From Lingula anatina (Eukaryota; Brachiopoda; Lingulata; Lingulida; Lingulidae), in NCBI RefSeq assembly GCF_001039355.2, contig NW_019773792.1, positions 389,265-453,264 on the forward strand: 64,000 nt of DNA. Reading direction: 5' to 3'. Below the pieces are notes generated by a model. It was not told the DNA's origin, ran no database searches, and saw only the letters and a program-made list of their open reading frames with translations. Positions 34,904 through 47,254 of this stretch are shown here, piece after piece (position 1 is the stretch's first letter; every line of letters starts with the position of its first letter). Position numbers and translations under genes: made by a program.

Positions 34904-34990
34904 ACAGAAACACACCAAGACATTGAGAATTAATGAAGACTTCAACTTCACTGTAAGGTGCTGCCGCCAAGTGGATAAAGCAAGCACCTA
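32650..34990. repeat. Tandem segmental duplication, period about 1.1 kb, with later insertion
   Basis: 32651-33118 matches 33759-34231 (for example AAGATTTTTGCTGAGCACAC and GATGTGAGGCTGAGATGAGT) at an offset of about 1108-1112 bp. 33318-33600 matches 34811-34987 (ACCACACCCTC, then GGTGCTGCCGCCAAGTGGAT). The second copy carries an extra 34240-34740 segment. A third partial relative is at 37385-37610. Both copies include CA/CT-rich tracts. Confidence 0.75.
34248..34440. repeat. Three to four tandem units of about 62 bp (AGTGCCTAGCAGAATAACTG)
   Basis: The unit has the form TGCCTAGCAGAATAACTGTGCCCC followed by GGAAAAATTCC and a TTTAATAACAG tail. It sits at the inner edge of the duplicated block. 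Confidence 0.75.
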
Positions 34991-35154
34991 GAACAACCTT
35001 AGACTGTACTCTTACTTGAGAGTACTCTATTTTATTGTCTCTATGGGGGAATATGGGGACTTCACGACATTCGGTTTGAATGCTTTAACCACTTTTGACA
35101 GGGCTTTTTTGTATTGTATTAGATAAATGTGGCAGTCTAAGGTTGTTCTAGGTG
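34985..35154. mobile_element. 170-bp MITE with perfect 22-bp terminal inverted repeats
   Basis: 34985-35006 (starting CACCTAGAACAACC) is the exact reverse complement of 35133-35154. The interior is unrelated AT-rich sequence without coding potential. No target-site duplication was identified. Confidence 0.85.
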
Positions 35155-35318
35155 GTTTTCAAATTTATGCACCCGGTTTTAATATCATATAGCGATTTTA
35201 CGTTTACTATCCAATCATAGTGACAGCCGAGCATGGGCTCATCCTGTTGGTGTTCTGACTGATACTCCAAAATGCGATCTGACACACACCTTGAAAACGG
35301 GTAGTGTGGTCCGATATT

Positions 35319-35910
35319 GCCCCTATTTCACACAGACCATGAATCCCACGAATGGCCATGAATTGACAAATTTTCAGTTCGTGAAGTTCTTAACAGATTC
35401 GTATATATTCGTAGTCAGTTCATGCATTTCTTGACCAACAGGAATGGGTGGCAAAAACTTTGATGCCCCTATTTCACACAGACCAGGAATCGCCAGGAAT
35501 TGAAAATTTGGTTGAATCGTAATCAGTTCGTGAAGTTCTTAACAGATTTGTATATAATCGTAGTAAGTTATTGCAATTCTTGATCAATCGGGAATTCGTG
35601 GCAAAAATTTTGAGCTGTTCATAGTTTTGGCCACGATCTCCCGATTCCAAAAAAGCGTAGTGAATATCTGGACAATATTCGTGCGATTCCAGCCGAATCC
35701 CACGAATATTCGTAACACTATCGCACCTGTATCATAACTGAATCGTAGAGCGTGTCGAATTAGACCAGAAAATTGGCAAAATCTCACGATTCCAGCCGAA
35801 TCCCACGAATATTCGTAACACTATCGTACCTGTATTGTAAGTGAATCGTGAGCGTGTCGAATAAGACCAGAAAATTGGCAAAATCTCACGAATCCTCACG
35901 AATCCTAAAA
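35319..35910. mobile_element. Second copy of the CCCCTATTTCACACAGACC MITE, partly nested or rearranged
   Basis: The TIR occurs at 35323 and again at 35465 in the same orientation. From about 35500 the body is the reverse complement of the element at 7684-8200, including the ATTTTGCCAATTTTCTGG blocks. The right TIR is missing. This suggests an insertion of one copy in another, or an internal duplication. Confidence 0.7.
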
Positions 35911-36048
35911 TTTGTGATGTCTATTCTGAATGAAACCAAATATCGACAGTGGGTAGAATACGTCGTAAACACCTTCAGATAGACCATATATAGCGTTTGC
36001 TAGCAATAAAAAGTTTGGGAAGAATAAGCAATTTATTTTCAAGTTCGA

Positions 36049-36501
36049 TTGAAATATATATGCAGATGGGAAACGTTCTTGAAGTCAACACCGCAAGATC
36101 TTACATTTACTACAAACGACCAAAAGATCAGCGGGATCGACCGCCCAGACTTCTTGGCGCCAAATACCACGCGCTGTCAAAATCTGACGAACACGTGTAG
36201 CTGTTCACCTGCATGGATAACTGATTTGTCAACAATAAAAATGACGTCTTCCTTAACTCCATGGGAACTTCACAGAGAGTTCCACTGGGTATTTACGTTA
36301 CCTGTGAGTCACTTTCTATTTCCCCAGATGCATGAAATGTTGATAATATTTAGTGTAATCCACGAAGAACTCCATTCCTGTGACCCCCTCCCCCAAAATG
36401 GGACTGTCTTCATTAACATGTGGTTTGTGCTATGCTGGAGCAGACCAGATAAGACCAGTCTATCATTTCTGCATGTGCTCAATTCTCAAGTCAAATTATA
36501 A
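36049..36501 (+). CDS. Unrecognised open frame (150 codons), status uncertain
   Basis: Open across 450 bp, containing SGIDRPDFLAPNTTRCQNLT and CSCSPAW. A competing frame on the same strand is also open for about 70 codons, so chance cannot be excluded. No domain or splice partner was recognised. The flanking 35911-37380 holds nothing else identifiable. Confidence 0.2.
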   Translation: MKYICRWETFLKSTPQDLTFTTNDQKISGIDRPDFLAPNTTRCQNLTNTCSCSPAWITDLSTIKMTSSLTPWELHREFHWVFTLPVSHFLFPQMHEMLIIFSVIHEELHSCDPLPQNGTVFINMWFVLCWSRPDKTSLSFLHVLNSQVKL

Positions 36502-37605
36502 ATGCACCTGTTTTGTGAAAATTATGGCAATTAAATGCTTTTTTAAGTTCGGGTTGTATCAGTGGGGTTTTCAATATGCACCGTGGTTTGTGCACAGCTA
36601 GAGTATATAAGTAAGAAAATCAGAAGAGTGCCAGCAAGATACTGTATGTCTATCGGCACAGGTAGGCTCCGTATTTTGCCTTTTCTCAATATGTTTTAAT
36701 ATGACATGCTTTTTAAATAAAATACTTAAAAGTAATTTGAAGTTACACTGATTTCCGTTTGAGCACCAGTTGGTATTCTTTCATACGGGTGATTGAATTT
36801 TCTTCGGAAGTACGTACGTCTACGCCTCGATGCTGAGCAAGCCTTGCGGGTGGAAAACAACTGATCTCAGACTGGTAAAAAATTTCAATTCGGTTGATTT
36901 CAGTTGTCATATTAAAATTCAAATGGGGCGTATGTAGATCACACAACTAGTTTAAGTCCTCTAAAGCTACCGGTTTCAAATATAAGTGACTAGCCTTAGT
37001 TTACAACACCTGTCTCCGGGGAAATACTCGTCCCACTTGTGAAGCGCATCATGAAAATGATTGTAGGTGAGGGAAATATATAATTAGAAATTATAATTGT
37101 CGTCTCTTTTGATGTTAAGTAATGTTAGCACGAATAATACACAGGAAAATAAGATTTCAGGAGGATAAAACATGCCTGAAACACGTGTTAGGCAAAAATT
37201 GCGGCTTATCTTGCATAACACTTCTGGTAAAATGCAATACTTCCGGAGAGATGGACGTTTTGGCAGATGCCCCTAACAATCCGACAATGTCAAAGGTTTC
37301 CATTTGCTGTATTAAATCAATTCGACCAAACTGACATTTCCATGAAATTAATTAATCTTGGTCGAATTGTTTGGCATATTACCGTAACCCTCGCACCTTG
37401 AACATATCAAAAACTGATTTGGAACTCAATGACCCAATAGAATTGAATAGAATCACCAGTGTGGCAATATCGTTGTTGCACTGACCTTTGCTGATACTGT
37501 GTGGTTGTAGAATGAAATGGTGAGCAGATGAATTCAACTGTCATCAGTATGATGATAATCCATGATACACATCTTCATTTCTACTGAAAACAGATAATAA
37601 ATCAT

Positions 37606-37608
<3 letters not shown>

Positions 37609-37663
<55 letters not shown>

Positions 37664-37879
37664 CCAGACTTATGCAGACACTACCCGTAAAAGCAGTGTT
37701 AGGTAGACCATCGTGTATATAGGTATTAGATGATCATTTATAATAAAAAAATAACTTTATTTTAACACTCAATGATTATTATGCACAGATTATAGAGGCA
37801 CAGAAATAACAAAAAATATACAAAAAAATGGTCTGCCTAAGTTTCTGTAAGGACAGAACCAGCATTAGGCAGACCAGAA

Positions 37880-37955
<76 letters not shown>

Positions 37956-38010
37956 TTACCAGCAGTAAGTAGACCACATGTACTTGTATAAATATATCAA
38001 AGTCCAGCAT
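37609..38010. repeat. (AT)n runs and dispersed GCATTAGGCAGACCA motif repeats
   Basis: (TA)n at 37609-37660 and (AT)n at 37881-37938 followed by poly-T. Around them CAGCATTAGGCAGACCA-like words recur at about 37697, 37865, 37967 and 38002, and once inverted near 37831. Confidence 0.7.
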
Positions 38011-38014
38011 TAGG

Positions 38015-39225
38015 CAGACTATATTAAAGTATTCATTTGTTTGCTATTAATTATTGCATAATGTTGCCACTCACAGCAACCAACAGTTTAGCAGAGTAAT
38101 TATTCTTGTTCATGCAATCTTGCTATTCTGTGTAATTTGGGAGACAATATGTTGTATACATTTGTGATTTTATAATTAATGGGATTGTTTTAAAAAGCAA
38201 TGTCTTCACAGCCAAAAATCCAGGATAATTTTAGCAAATCAACAAAGTTTTGAGCACAAACAANGGAAGCATAAGTTTCTTTTTATTATCGTATTCTTAT
38301 TAACTTTAAAGGCAAGTTTTACTAGAAATTGCATCATGATCCGCACACCACCAATAATAGGTTTTCTCATGTTCACATTGCACAACCCTCTTGACAGGAT
38401 ATAGGAAGGCTCACAATATAGGCTTAATCACATTTCGTGTGATTAACTCGTTCTCGAGTTCAATAAGCACTTTAGACTGAAGTAATATTAAATCATGGAC
38501 CAGTGTTACTGCATTTGCAGCAAACTTATGCAACATTCAAGGCTTGCTGGCAATCATTATTGCATTTGAATACTATGCAACAATGCATGTTATCTAAGAA
38601 TTTGAAGCAATATTATATTGATAATGCTCTGAACATCTGTACAGAGCACCCGCAATTGATAAGAAATCTATAACTATCTTCTGCTGTTTCATTCTGGGGA
38701 AGTACAGACAATGAAAAAAGAAAACTGAAATGCACTACCCAGCTTTGATCCAAACGGCCGGCCAATGTCCCTATATAACTTAACCTGAAAATTGGTCTTA
38801 ACATCTTAGTCTACTTAGACCCTAAATAAATCAGTATCAGTCTACTTACACAAAATTTTGTTCTACATAAAGGAAGATATGTTTGAAGCCAAAGGCACTT
38901 TATTTTAAGTCACAAATATGGATTTGCCCAAACTGAAGTATACCAAAAATTTGGGTCTTAAAGTTAAGCCTAATTTACGATATTCTTTAGTAAAGTAATA
39001 CCTAACCCACCCACCCCACGGCCATAGCCTAGGGGGGTTCCATGAATCGCCATTTTTGCCTAGAAAAGATCCACTCTGAGTTAAATTTGATCAAGGTACA
39101 TGAAGGTTTCCTGGTAAAAGATACACTTTTTCAGAAAAAGAGCCCCCCCCCCCCCCCAACCCAATAAGGCAGATCCTAGTCCATACAATGTAACATACTG
39201 TTGAGTAAAAGCACTACTAGTTACA
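38015..39225. other. Gene-free stretch
   Basis: No gene recognised. A single N at 38264 marks an unresolved base or contig join, and a poly-C tract lies at 39145-39157. Confidence 0.4.
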
Positions 39226-39229
39226 TTAC

Positions 39230-39889
39230 CTGGCTGGCAAATAGAGTCACACACTTTACACAGGTGACAGAACTTGCAATACTGAAATAGAAAATTGTAC
39301 CCTAAATCAACAGCAATATAACAGAAAGGATACACCATACAAGTTAAATCTGGTAGGGTCAAATAAATAGCACAAATTTATCAGGTTTTGTCCATCTGCC
39401 TAAAATACATACGTATATAATGCAGATAAAACCCAATGTAATACAAGGGATACAAGTGAAACTAGGGTCTAATAAATAGCAAAATTCACAGCCTTATCCA
39501 TTTATTCTATAGTTGAGATAGAAGTGGGCAGGACTACAGAAGTAGATTTGCTCCGCATGGTTAGCTTATAATAACACAATGTGCTGAATAAGTATGGCAT
39601 TATGCCTTCACAACTGGAGTGTAAATCCACTTTTTCACACAGGTACACAAACAGTCACAGTCAAAAATAAATAAAAGAGAAGAAACTCTTGAGAATAGAG
39701 GACTTCATGATACTGTAGGTGTACAATATTCAACTCGTGCTAATTACTAATACTTATATATAATGTTCAAATTCAATGACTGAGAAGTTTTACAATTTTC
39801 AAAACAATTGTGTTTACCTTGCACATGTGACAGTTTGGTTGACTGGGGCTTGTTTCACAGGGGCAATCTTCATCGCACAGCTTACAAAA
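39230..39889 (-). CDS. Two exons of a Cys-rich (CxxC) protein, partial gene
   Basis: Exon a is 39889-39818 (72 bp, phase 0 to 0, between CATTTCAG and GTAAAC) and encodes FCKLCDEDCPCETS followed by NCHMCK. Exon b is 39281-39230 (52 bp, acceptor CTATTTCAG, donor GTAATG) and encodes YCKFCHLCKVCDSICQP plus one base. Joined in frame they give a dense run of CxxC pairs. This resembles the Cys-rich C-terminus of sarcoplasmic-reticulum His-rich Ca-binding (HRC) proteins or another metal-binding tail, but that is a weak pattern match. The remaining exons were not found on either side. Confidence 0.5.
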
Positions 39890-40516
39890 CTGAAATGTAA
39901 TCAGCAAAGCTTAATTTTCAGTGATCAAACCGATCAAAAATTTATAAGCACATATAAAGCAAAAGATGGGGTCATCAGTGGGTCTGATTCACTGCCAAAG
40001 AGGGTGCCTTTTTAAGCTGGTATTATGACCAGTATGGGTCTAAAATGGTGTCTTTTATTTAGTAATGTACAACAACATTCATATAGACCTTACATCCTAT
40101 CTTTAAAAAAGTAGATATTAATTTTTTCCAATAAGCTTGACTATTATGATGACTTTGACAGTCTTTCTAGGAAAATATTTGTTCAAAAATGCTTATTAAT
40201 TATTTTTCACTATAGATTTCCTGTAATAATACACATATCTTGGTTAGACCTATCAAATTTCGTCAGGATTCTCGTGATTTGTGGATTACTCTCCCAATCT
40301 TTCCTTTCAATCCAAAATTTAGCCTTGTTATCAATTTTCTTGAGCTTGTTACCTGAAACTTATTACTTGTTATTTTGTCACAAATTTTCAGGAATCTGTT
40401 TCATGGTGTTACCCTAATAAAGCTATATTTAAATCACAAGCCCTTGAACGCATGAAAACTAATAAATTTGCAGTATATTCATTCTTGAAATGACATAACA
40501 AATAAAGAAGCATAAG

Positions 40517-40774
40517 GGCTCATTCACATAAACACCATTGGTCTATAAAGCTCGATCCAACTCTGCAGGGACTCTCGTCGAGTGCAATCAGCTTAACTGA
40601 ATGACACCCCTCTTCTTGGCAGTGAGTAGAATACAGATTGGTTGGTGATTTTAAGAGTACGTTAGAAACAAGAGGAGGCGTGTCATTTAGTTAAGCTTAC
40701 TGCACTCAGCAAGACTCCGTGCAGAGTTAAATCAATCTACGTAGACTAATGGTATCCATAGAAATTAGCCCTAA
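40517..40774. mobile_element. Foldback/MITE element with about 95-bp imperfect terminal inverted repeats
   Basis: The left arm 40517-40615 (GGGCTCATTCACATAAACACC, later CAGCTTAACTGAATGACAC) pairs with the reverse complement of 40676-40774 (later AAGCTTAACTAAATGACAC). A short unique core lies between them. Similar arm words occur in the repeats at 29540 and 53758. Confidence 0.7.
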
Positions 40775-41079
40775 GGTTGATGGAATGGCCACCTACAATA
40801 AAACAGTAAGCATGGAATATGGTGTGACTGTAAAATAATATGGAACTGAGAATCCTACATAAACATGTTTTAATATGCCTTTTAAAAAAGACACAGATTC
40901 CATTGAATTGTTATATATGGCTGATTTGATTGTCTCTGGTTTAACTGCATTATTTCCTTGTATTTCAAGCTGTTTATCAGAGAGAATTATTAATGGATCT
41001 AGAAATAGCCCACAGCAAGCCTTTTTTTTTTTTACAAGTGTGTACATGCGTATGTGTGTACGTGTTGGGGAGGTGTAGG

Positions 41080-42010
41080 CTTAGAGCACAGATGTTGTAT
41101 AATACAATTTGCCCGTTATGGTTTGACTGGTATGCACCTAAGATAGTTCAACCACTTTGATTGACTATGTATATATTCTGCATATAATTACAATGTATTG
41201 GAACATGTAACTACCTGGCAACCAGTTATCTCTTACTAGGTCCATGTTACAACACACAAGTATTACCAATTGGGATATACTTCCAAAAAAGGGTTTTCAT
41301 GGTTTCCGAGATATCCAGATCCAAAATATGGTAAAATGTTAACAAGGACTTCATATGCTATACTGCATCCTTAAACAAGACCGTTTTAAAAATGTAAATA
41401 TGTAAAATAACCCAATCAAATTGGCTTTTTAAGTCAAGCTGTATGTAAGTTCTACACAGTATTCCATCAAGTCTGAGAATAATAATAAACATGACTTCCC
41501 TTTTTATGTGTTTATGATGACTATGAACAAAATTATTTTCTGGCAATTTTGATACAATATTTATTAGGAAACAGCATAATCACCACAGATTTTAATTTTG
41601 CACTACAGTAAGCATGGACATTCAATAAATCAAAAATACTGGTTTCCAGGCCCATGGGAGTTCATATTCACACCTTGGTAATGCTATAATTGTGTGAAAA
41701 AAAAAAAAACTACATATTAAAAAAAAAAAAACGGTTCAATAAAGCTATTAAACTTGAGTATTATAAGGCACACACAGTTATCCATTTATTGCATTAAAAA
41801 TGACTGTCCACAAAGCAGGGTTTTTGTCAATTTTCCTACAATATTTATTATTTAAACAGCATCATCATCACCAATTCTTCATTATGTACAACTATTAATG
41901 TGGACATTCAAGAAATGTACCTTCCACAGGGCTTCTGGCCAAGAGAAGTTCAAAGTTCAACATTAACAAAGTTCAAAATTAACAGAGTCCAATACAGTTG
42001 ACACTTGACT
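41080..42010. other. Gene-free stretch
   Basis: AT-rich, no exon recognised. Two poly-A tracts at about 41698-41730 may be tails of unidentified retroposed DNA. Confidence 0.35.
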
Positions 42011-42804
42011 TTAAAGGGATAATAACTCTTCGTATGAGATCTATATTTCATAATAAATACATTGTAAACAACTCTAGAAAAATATATATTCTTTTTTGCC
42101 ACAAAAATGGCAGTTGTACCAATAAAACTGAAATATATGCTTGCCATTGGACCATGTGACCTCCATAGATGACTATACTCTGTAATTATCTCTTAAGAGA
42201 TTATTACAAAAAAAAAAAAAAAAAAAACTTCTTAGAAAAAAAAAACAGGGACTAACTTTGAATGTAGAAATGGATTCATTAACCATTGGTAAGTATGGGA
42301 AAATTGCTGTTTACCCCAGGAAAATCCTTTTTTTTTTTTTTTTTTTTGGCCAAACTGAAAAAGTTTTTTTCCCTTTAAAATTTTTTTTTCAAGGGCTATG
42401 TAAAAAACTCCAGTAGGTTTGAGGATACTNNNNNNNNNNNNNNNNNNNNNNNNNNNNNNNNNNNNNNNNNNNNNNNNNNNNNNNNNNNNNNNNNNNNNNN
42501 NNNNNNNNNNNNNNNNNNNNNNNNNNNNNNNNNNNNNNNNNNNNNNNNNNNNNNNNNNNNNNNNNNNNNNNNNNNNNNNNNNNNNNNNNNNNNNNNNNNN
42601 NNNNNNNNNNNAAAAAAAAAACAGGGACTAACTTTGAATGTAGAAATGGATTCATTAACCATTGGTAAGTATGGGAAAATTGCTGTTTACCCCAGGAAAA
42701 TCCTTTTTTTTTTTTTTTTTTTTGGCCAACATGAACAGTTGTTATCCCTTTAAAATCTGTATTCAAGTGCTATGTAAATAACTCCAGTAGGTTTGAGGAT
42801 ACTG
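42011..42804. mobile_element. Second AAAGGGATAATAACTCTTC MITE, interrupted by an assembly gap and a low-quality duplicate
   Basis: The left TIR is at 42011 and the right TIR (GTTATCCCTTTAAA) at 42741-42753. 42236-42429 and 42612-42804 are the same sequence; the left copy has homopolymer errors (GAAAAAGTTTTTTTCCC for GAACAGTTGTTATCCC). 182 Ns (42430-42611) separate them, so the true element is about 370 bp. Confidence 0.75.
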
Positions 42805-44095
42805 TGGTAGGTACACAGTAATCCCTTCATTGCCCAAAATAGGTTTTTGTTAATTTTTATTCAATACCACAGAATGTTTAACAGCATTATTACCACCACT
42901 TTTTAATTATGTTAGTGTTAATGTGGATATTCACAAAATGGAACCGGTGCAGGGCATCAAAGTTCCAACGTCAAAACTTGAAAATTCCAATGTGTAACTA
43001 AAAAATCAAGAATGTATTGCATTTAGTCTAGTAAATATACTCTGGAAATATGAATAACAAGCCACATGGTTAAAATGCTGACGGATGCAGGTGATGGCTG
43101 CATAGTGACATAAAATTTACAAAGGAATCATCTTTTGGATGCCAATGAATAATATATGACTGGTCATATAATATTTCAAACAAATATCACAGTGACTATA
43201 ATCATCAGGATCCTTTTTCACAAAAACACGATTAAACAAAAAAAAAAGATACGATTAAAAAAACCTACATGTATAAGGTTGTCGAGTTTAACTTTGTTAG
43301 GGTTGTTCCAAATAACAAAGAACAGAAATTATCATATTGTCAATGTCTCAATACATGTTTGTACACAACGANCGGTTAAAGCTGGTTTTAGTTTTACTTT
43401 GGTTTTAGAGTATTTTTATCGACATTGCTTAGACCTGAGTAAAACTAAAACCAGGTTTAAACCTGACTGTGAAGGAGTAGGCCTATTGAATGGTATATTA
43501 CTTATGCAAATAACAAAAAAGAGAACACTTTTACCAAATATCTCATTTTTATTATCAAAATGCACTTGAACATATCTAGAAAATGTTTAAAACAGTTACA
43601 CAAAGGTCTTCAACCTGTGAACACAGAGAGCGGATCTGGCGACGCAGAACAGGAGGTAAATACGGACACTCGGTGCGAGCTGGCGCATACGCGCCTCGTA
43701 TAAGCACTTCACTTTTTTATTTGCGGTTCTGCCGATTTCGGAAATAAATGAAATGACACATTGTTAGATGAATTGCTTGTAAATCAGTATGCTACACAGA
43801 AATGCCCTGTTCCCTTTCGGACTATCCCCTTTTTAGTGAAAACACAGGCAAAACTGTTGCACACACCGGTACTCACGATCCGTAAAATGGCGGATAGGGA
43901 GCATGGTCACGGGACCACCTTCTCTATGTCATTTCCGCTTTAGCTTCGTATTCGAGGGATTTGGGGTTAGTCTTAAAGTTTGTATTTTTCACAAATCCAG
44001 CGATAATTTGTCCAAATCGAAACAGATTTAATTTTTCAATCTGAGGTTATGTTTATTAGTTTATTAAGTGTCTAATGATTATAAAAACTCTCCCG
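42805..44095. other. Gene-free stretch with a possible promoter-like segment
   Basis: N at 43372. The segment 43620-43960 is richer in CpG and contains AAAATGGCGGAT, a YY1-like word often near promoters. On the minus strand a GTGAGT donor-like site follows at about 43876. No gene was assembled from this. Confidence 0.25.
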
Positions 44096-44096
44096 T

Positions 44097-44099
<3 letters not shown>

Positions 44100-44138
<39 letters not shown>
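44100..44138. repeat. (CA)n microsatellite followed by poly-A
   Basis: About 19 CA units, then 15 A. Confidence 0.95.
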
Positions 44139-44142
<4 letters not shown>

Positions 44143-45360
44143 AAAAAAAAAAACCTTGACCAAACGATGCCATGGTTGGCATTTGGTTGGTGTTGGATTT
44201 TCAACGTTGGGCCCATGTTGGTATGTTGTTGATGGCTTTTCATCCTTCAGCCAATGTTGGGAAAATTTTTGTATGCCAACGAAAATATTTGCTTTGGCAC
44301 ACCAACGTCGACCCAATGTCATAAACTTTTGACGTACTACGTTATACCTTGACCTGCCAAAGTAATATAAGGTAATTTTTTTTAAAGTAGATCATTATTA
44401 TATCATTATTATAACTAAAATAATTTTAATGTATTTTTGAGGTCTGAACTGCTGTGTATGACGTTGTAGGATTTATTTGCCTCAGCCTTGACCTAATGTA
44501 ATCGAGCTGTCCACACCATTTCTACGAATGTTTTTAGCGTCAGTAGATATTGATGGGCACTGCAATCGAATGAAGGCGATTATTCCCCCCCTTGCTCCCC
44601 CTGGGCTTAAACCTCGTCCTCTGTGCCTTCTACTTTACTGACCTCAGGCTTAGATGAGTATACTAAAGAGAAACTATGATTAGAAGAGTCAGGACCGTAT
44701 TACATTTCTAAGATATCATATCTTTTCCTCAGGCAGGGTTTGTCTATGGGCGGTCAAAAGGGCAAAAATCCATGACGTCGATTCAGTCATGTTTCGTCGA
44801 ATCACTGCCTTTCCATCGATTCAGTTTCAAGTTAAAACGAGCCTATCATAAATTAAACATCTATTTTCTTCAATTCAGTTGTCAAACATTTCTCATCTAT
44901 GGTGTTTTAAAACCAAATCTCTCACTATTTTCGTCAATCGTCTAACTATTTTCGTCGATCCTATCCCCTCACTTCATCATTCATCGATCGATCGATTAGA
45001 TTAGAAATATGACAGCTACAAACAAATTGGCACATACCCTACTGTGTGTCGATTCATCTTATTGTTTGGTAGCTCTATTTCAAATTAAACATTTTTGTTC
45101 GGGGGGGGGGGGGGTTATATAAAACAACTTCCAAAATTATCTACAATGAAATTTTCTTTATTATCTAATAAATACTCATGAATCAATTTGTACAAGTGTT
45201 GTTTTCTTATCGCCAGCACATTTTTAAGTAGGCCTATGGTTCGGGATCATATTTATTACCATTAAATATTACCATATTGATTAAATTACCATACCACAAA
45301 ATGTTGCCACATGTCAACGTTAAATGAACATAGTATTATTCTATGCTAAAGTGTTAAGTG

Positions 45361-45630
45361 TAGTGGCGGATTTAGGTGGGGTGTCAGGGGGTACTGACCC
45401 CCCTTCGATTTCTTAAAAAATCACACCAACGGTCCCCTCTTGAAATTAGTTTTTGACTAGCTGAATCATAGCTCTAAACCGTACCAAATGGCACAGTGTG
45501 CCCTCTGAAATACCAAAATCTTTCGGGGCCCTTCAACTGGCCCTGATCCTCACGCTGGGGAGGGGGGTCGATTTTACATCTGCGGACCCCCCCCCCCCCA
45601 CCTCCTTCAAATAATCCTGGATCCGCGTTT
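45361..45630. mobile_element. MITE-like repeat with AGTGGCGGAT / ATCCGC ends
   Basis: TAGTGGCGGATTTAGG at the left and CCTGGATCCGCG at the right bound a G/C-tract-rich body. A related short copy in STAM intron 1 (52207-52340) has GGGGCGGATCTAC and ATCTGCCACTGATCC ends. Confidence 0.5.
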
Positions 45631-45704
45631 ATACAAATGAACGTAATGTTGCGTGGGTGAGAACACATGCACAGGTATCACTTTCAGAACTAGAAAAGCA
45701 CTCC

Positions 45705-46105
45705 GAAAGCGCAGACCTCCGCCAAGGCAAAGTCTCCACCCAATGCCGTTTTACCCCTAAATTTTCATTCTATAATGATTTAGTTTTTTATTTTAATTAT
45801 TGATTGATTATTGATTGATTATTGATCCGGATCACACCAAAAACTAATCATCTGTTCCTTGGCCCACTTCTGACAGTTCCTGAAAATTTCATCAAAATCG
45901 GCCCATAACTTATTATTATTTTTTTGATTATTGATTATTGGTTGATTTTTGATCCAGATATCCACCAAAAACTAATCACTTCTAAGTTAACCCATTTCTG
46001 ACATACCGTGAAAATTCCATCGAAATTCATCCATAACTTTTTTAGTTATGTTGATGACAGACAGACAGACAGGGGTGAAAACATAACCTCCTTGGCGGAG
46101 GTAAT
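45705..46105. mobile_element. Repeat element with CCTCCGCCAAGG / CCTTGGCGGAGG terminal inverted repeats
   Basis: ACCTCCGCCAAGGC at 45716 and CTCCTTGGCGGAGGTAA at 46088-46105. Internally there are two diverged direct units (TTGATCCGGATCACACCAAA and TTGATCCAGATATCCACCAAA) and ACAGACAGACAG. Non-coding dispersed repeat type. Confidence 0.65.
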
Positions 46106-47035
46106 AACAGATATGCTTTTATTAGGATAAGAGGGTCTATTTTCGATCAAATTTACGTTTTATAAATATCTTAGGCAGCGTGTCATAACGTCACTAGCGA
46201 GGGACAACAAAACCCCATTGACCGGAACCGCTCAAATATTGCAATGAATGAAAATTAGTCTCGAAATATGGACGTCGTTGCATACTTTTGGTTTGATAAC
46301 GCGCTTTTCATCTTTCCAGATACGTGGTCAAAATATTTACATGTAAATCGCTATGGGGAAATCCAATGTTGACAACAACAGTTCAATTATTTCATGGTCA
46401 CTCGCTTGCTCAGTTCTACATTACTATTAGGTACCTATTCAACCGTGCTCACGCTTGTTTAGAGTTCCAAAGTATTTTTTTTTTTACTTTGCTTTACTTT
46501 GCTTCGGTTCTACGCCACGCTACGCTACATGTTCCCTCTACCAGGGCCACAGATTGATTTTCCACGAGATATTCACAGATATGTCTTTAGATAAAAAAAA
46601 CGGTCATTTGGTTCCCTCATGTGAAAAATGTGCCTATAATATCTGTCACCCTGGTAGAGGGTAGGCCACTTGCACATCTCTACAAGCCGCAACAGGCTTT
46701 AAAGATTAAAAAAAAAATTAACGAAAAAAAGCGCGTCTTCAAAAATACTTGGAACATTGTTTTTATTGCAATCACACCAATATTACAAAGGAAATTGCGT
46801 TTGAATCCACGATACCGCTGTTACCCTTTGTTTTTATAATTAAATAGTATTACTAATAATCTTTATTATGCTTCATTAGATCTACATCTACACAGTAAAA
46901 ACCATGTCGTGGACATCTATAACTAGTCTTGTTGGCAAAATACTGTATGTCTGACTAGGACATCGATATCTTTCTGAAGGACTTGGAATACATAGTAATG
47001 GACGCTCGCAGGACTTAGACTACTGTCAAAGGAAT
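46106..47035. other. Gene-free stretch
   Basis: No gene recognised. CCCTCTACCAGGG at about 46532 and CCCTGGTAGAGGG at about 46649 form a 13-bp inverted repeat about 130 bp apart. Confidence 0.4.
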
Positions 47036-47039
47036 TTAT

Positions 47040-47205
47040 ATCCCAGGACGTGTGTTCACAGGTATAAGAGACCTGTAGGTCTTACATCCCCAGGTTATGT
47101 GTTCACAGGTATGAGACACCTGTAGGTCTTACATTTCCAGGACATGTGTTCACAGGTATGAGACACCTGTAGGTCTTACATTTCCAGGACATGTACTGCG
47201 GTGGA
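47040..47205. repeat. Minisatellite, about 54-bp period, three copies
   Basis: The unit contains GTGTTCACAGGTATGAGACA and CCTGTAGGTCTTACATTTCC. The last copy is truncated at GGACATGT. Confidence 0.9.
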
Positions 47206-47254
47206 CATCCATTACCTTCATTCTGGCTTCTTGTGAACATTTATAATTTTGGGG

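Noticed and set aside
34748-34933. ORFs with poly-Thr/His or poly-Cys/Val runs here and at 44075, 52682 and 33257
   Set aside because: Translations of CA/GT/CT microsatellites.
38613-38804. Candidate third exon of the Cys-rich gene (FLINCGCSVQ)
   Set aside because: The required phase gives an immediate TGA after the acceptor.
43850-43945. Possible first exon (MADREHGHGTTFSMSFPL) at an AAAATGGCGG context
   Set aside because: Only 18 codons to a stop, no good donor, and no downstream partner exon found.
44150-44340. Segment with several CCAACGTTGG/CAATGTTGG-type words, possibly another mobile element
   Set aside because: Termini could not be defined and no second copy is present in the window.
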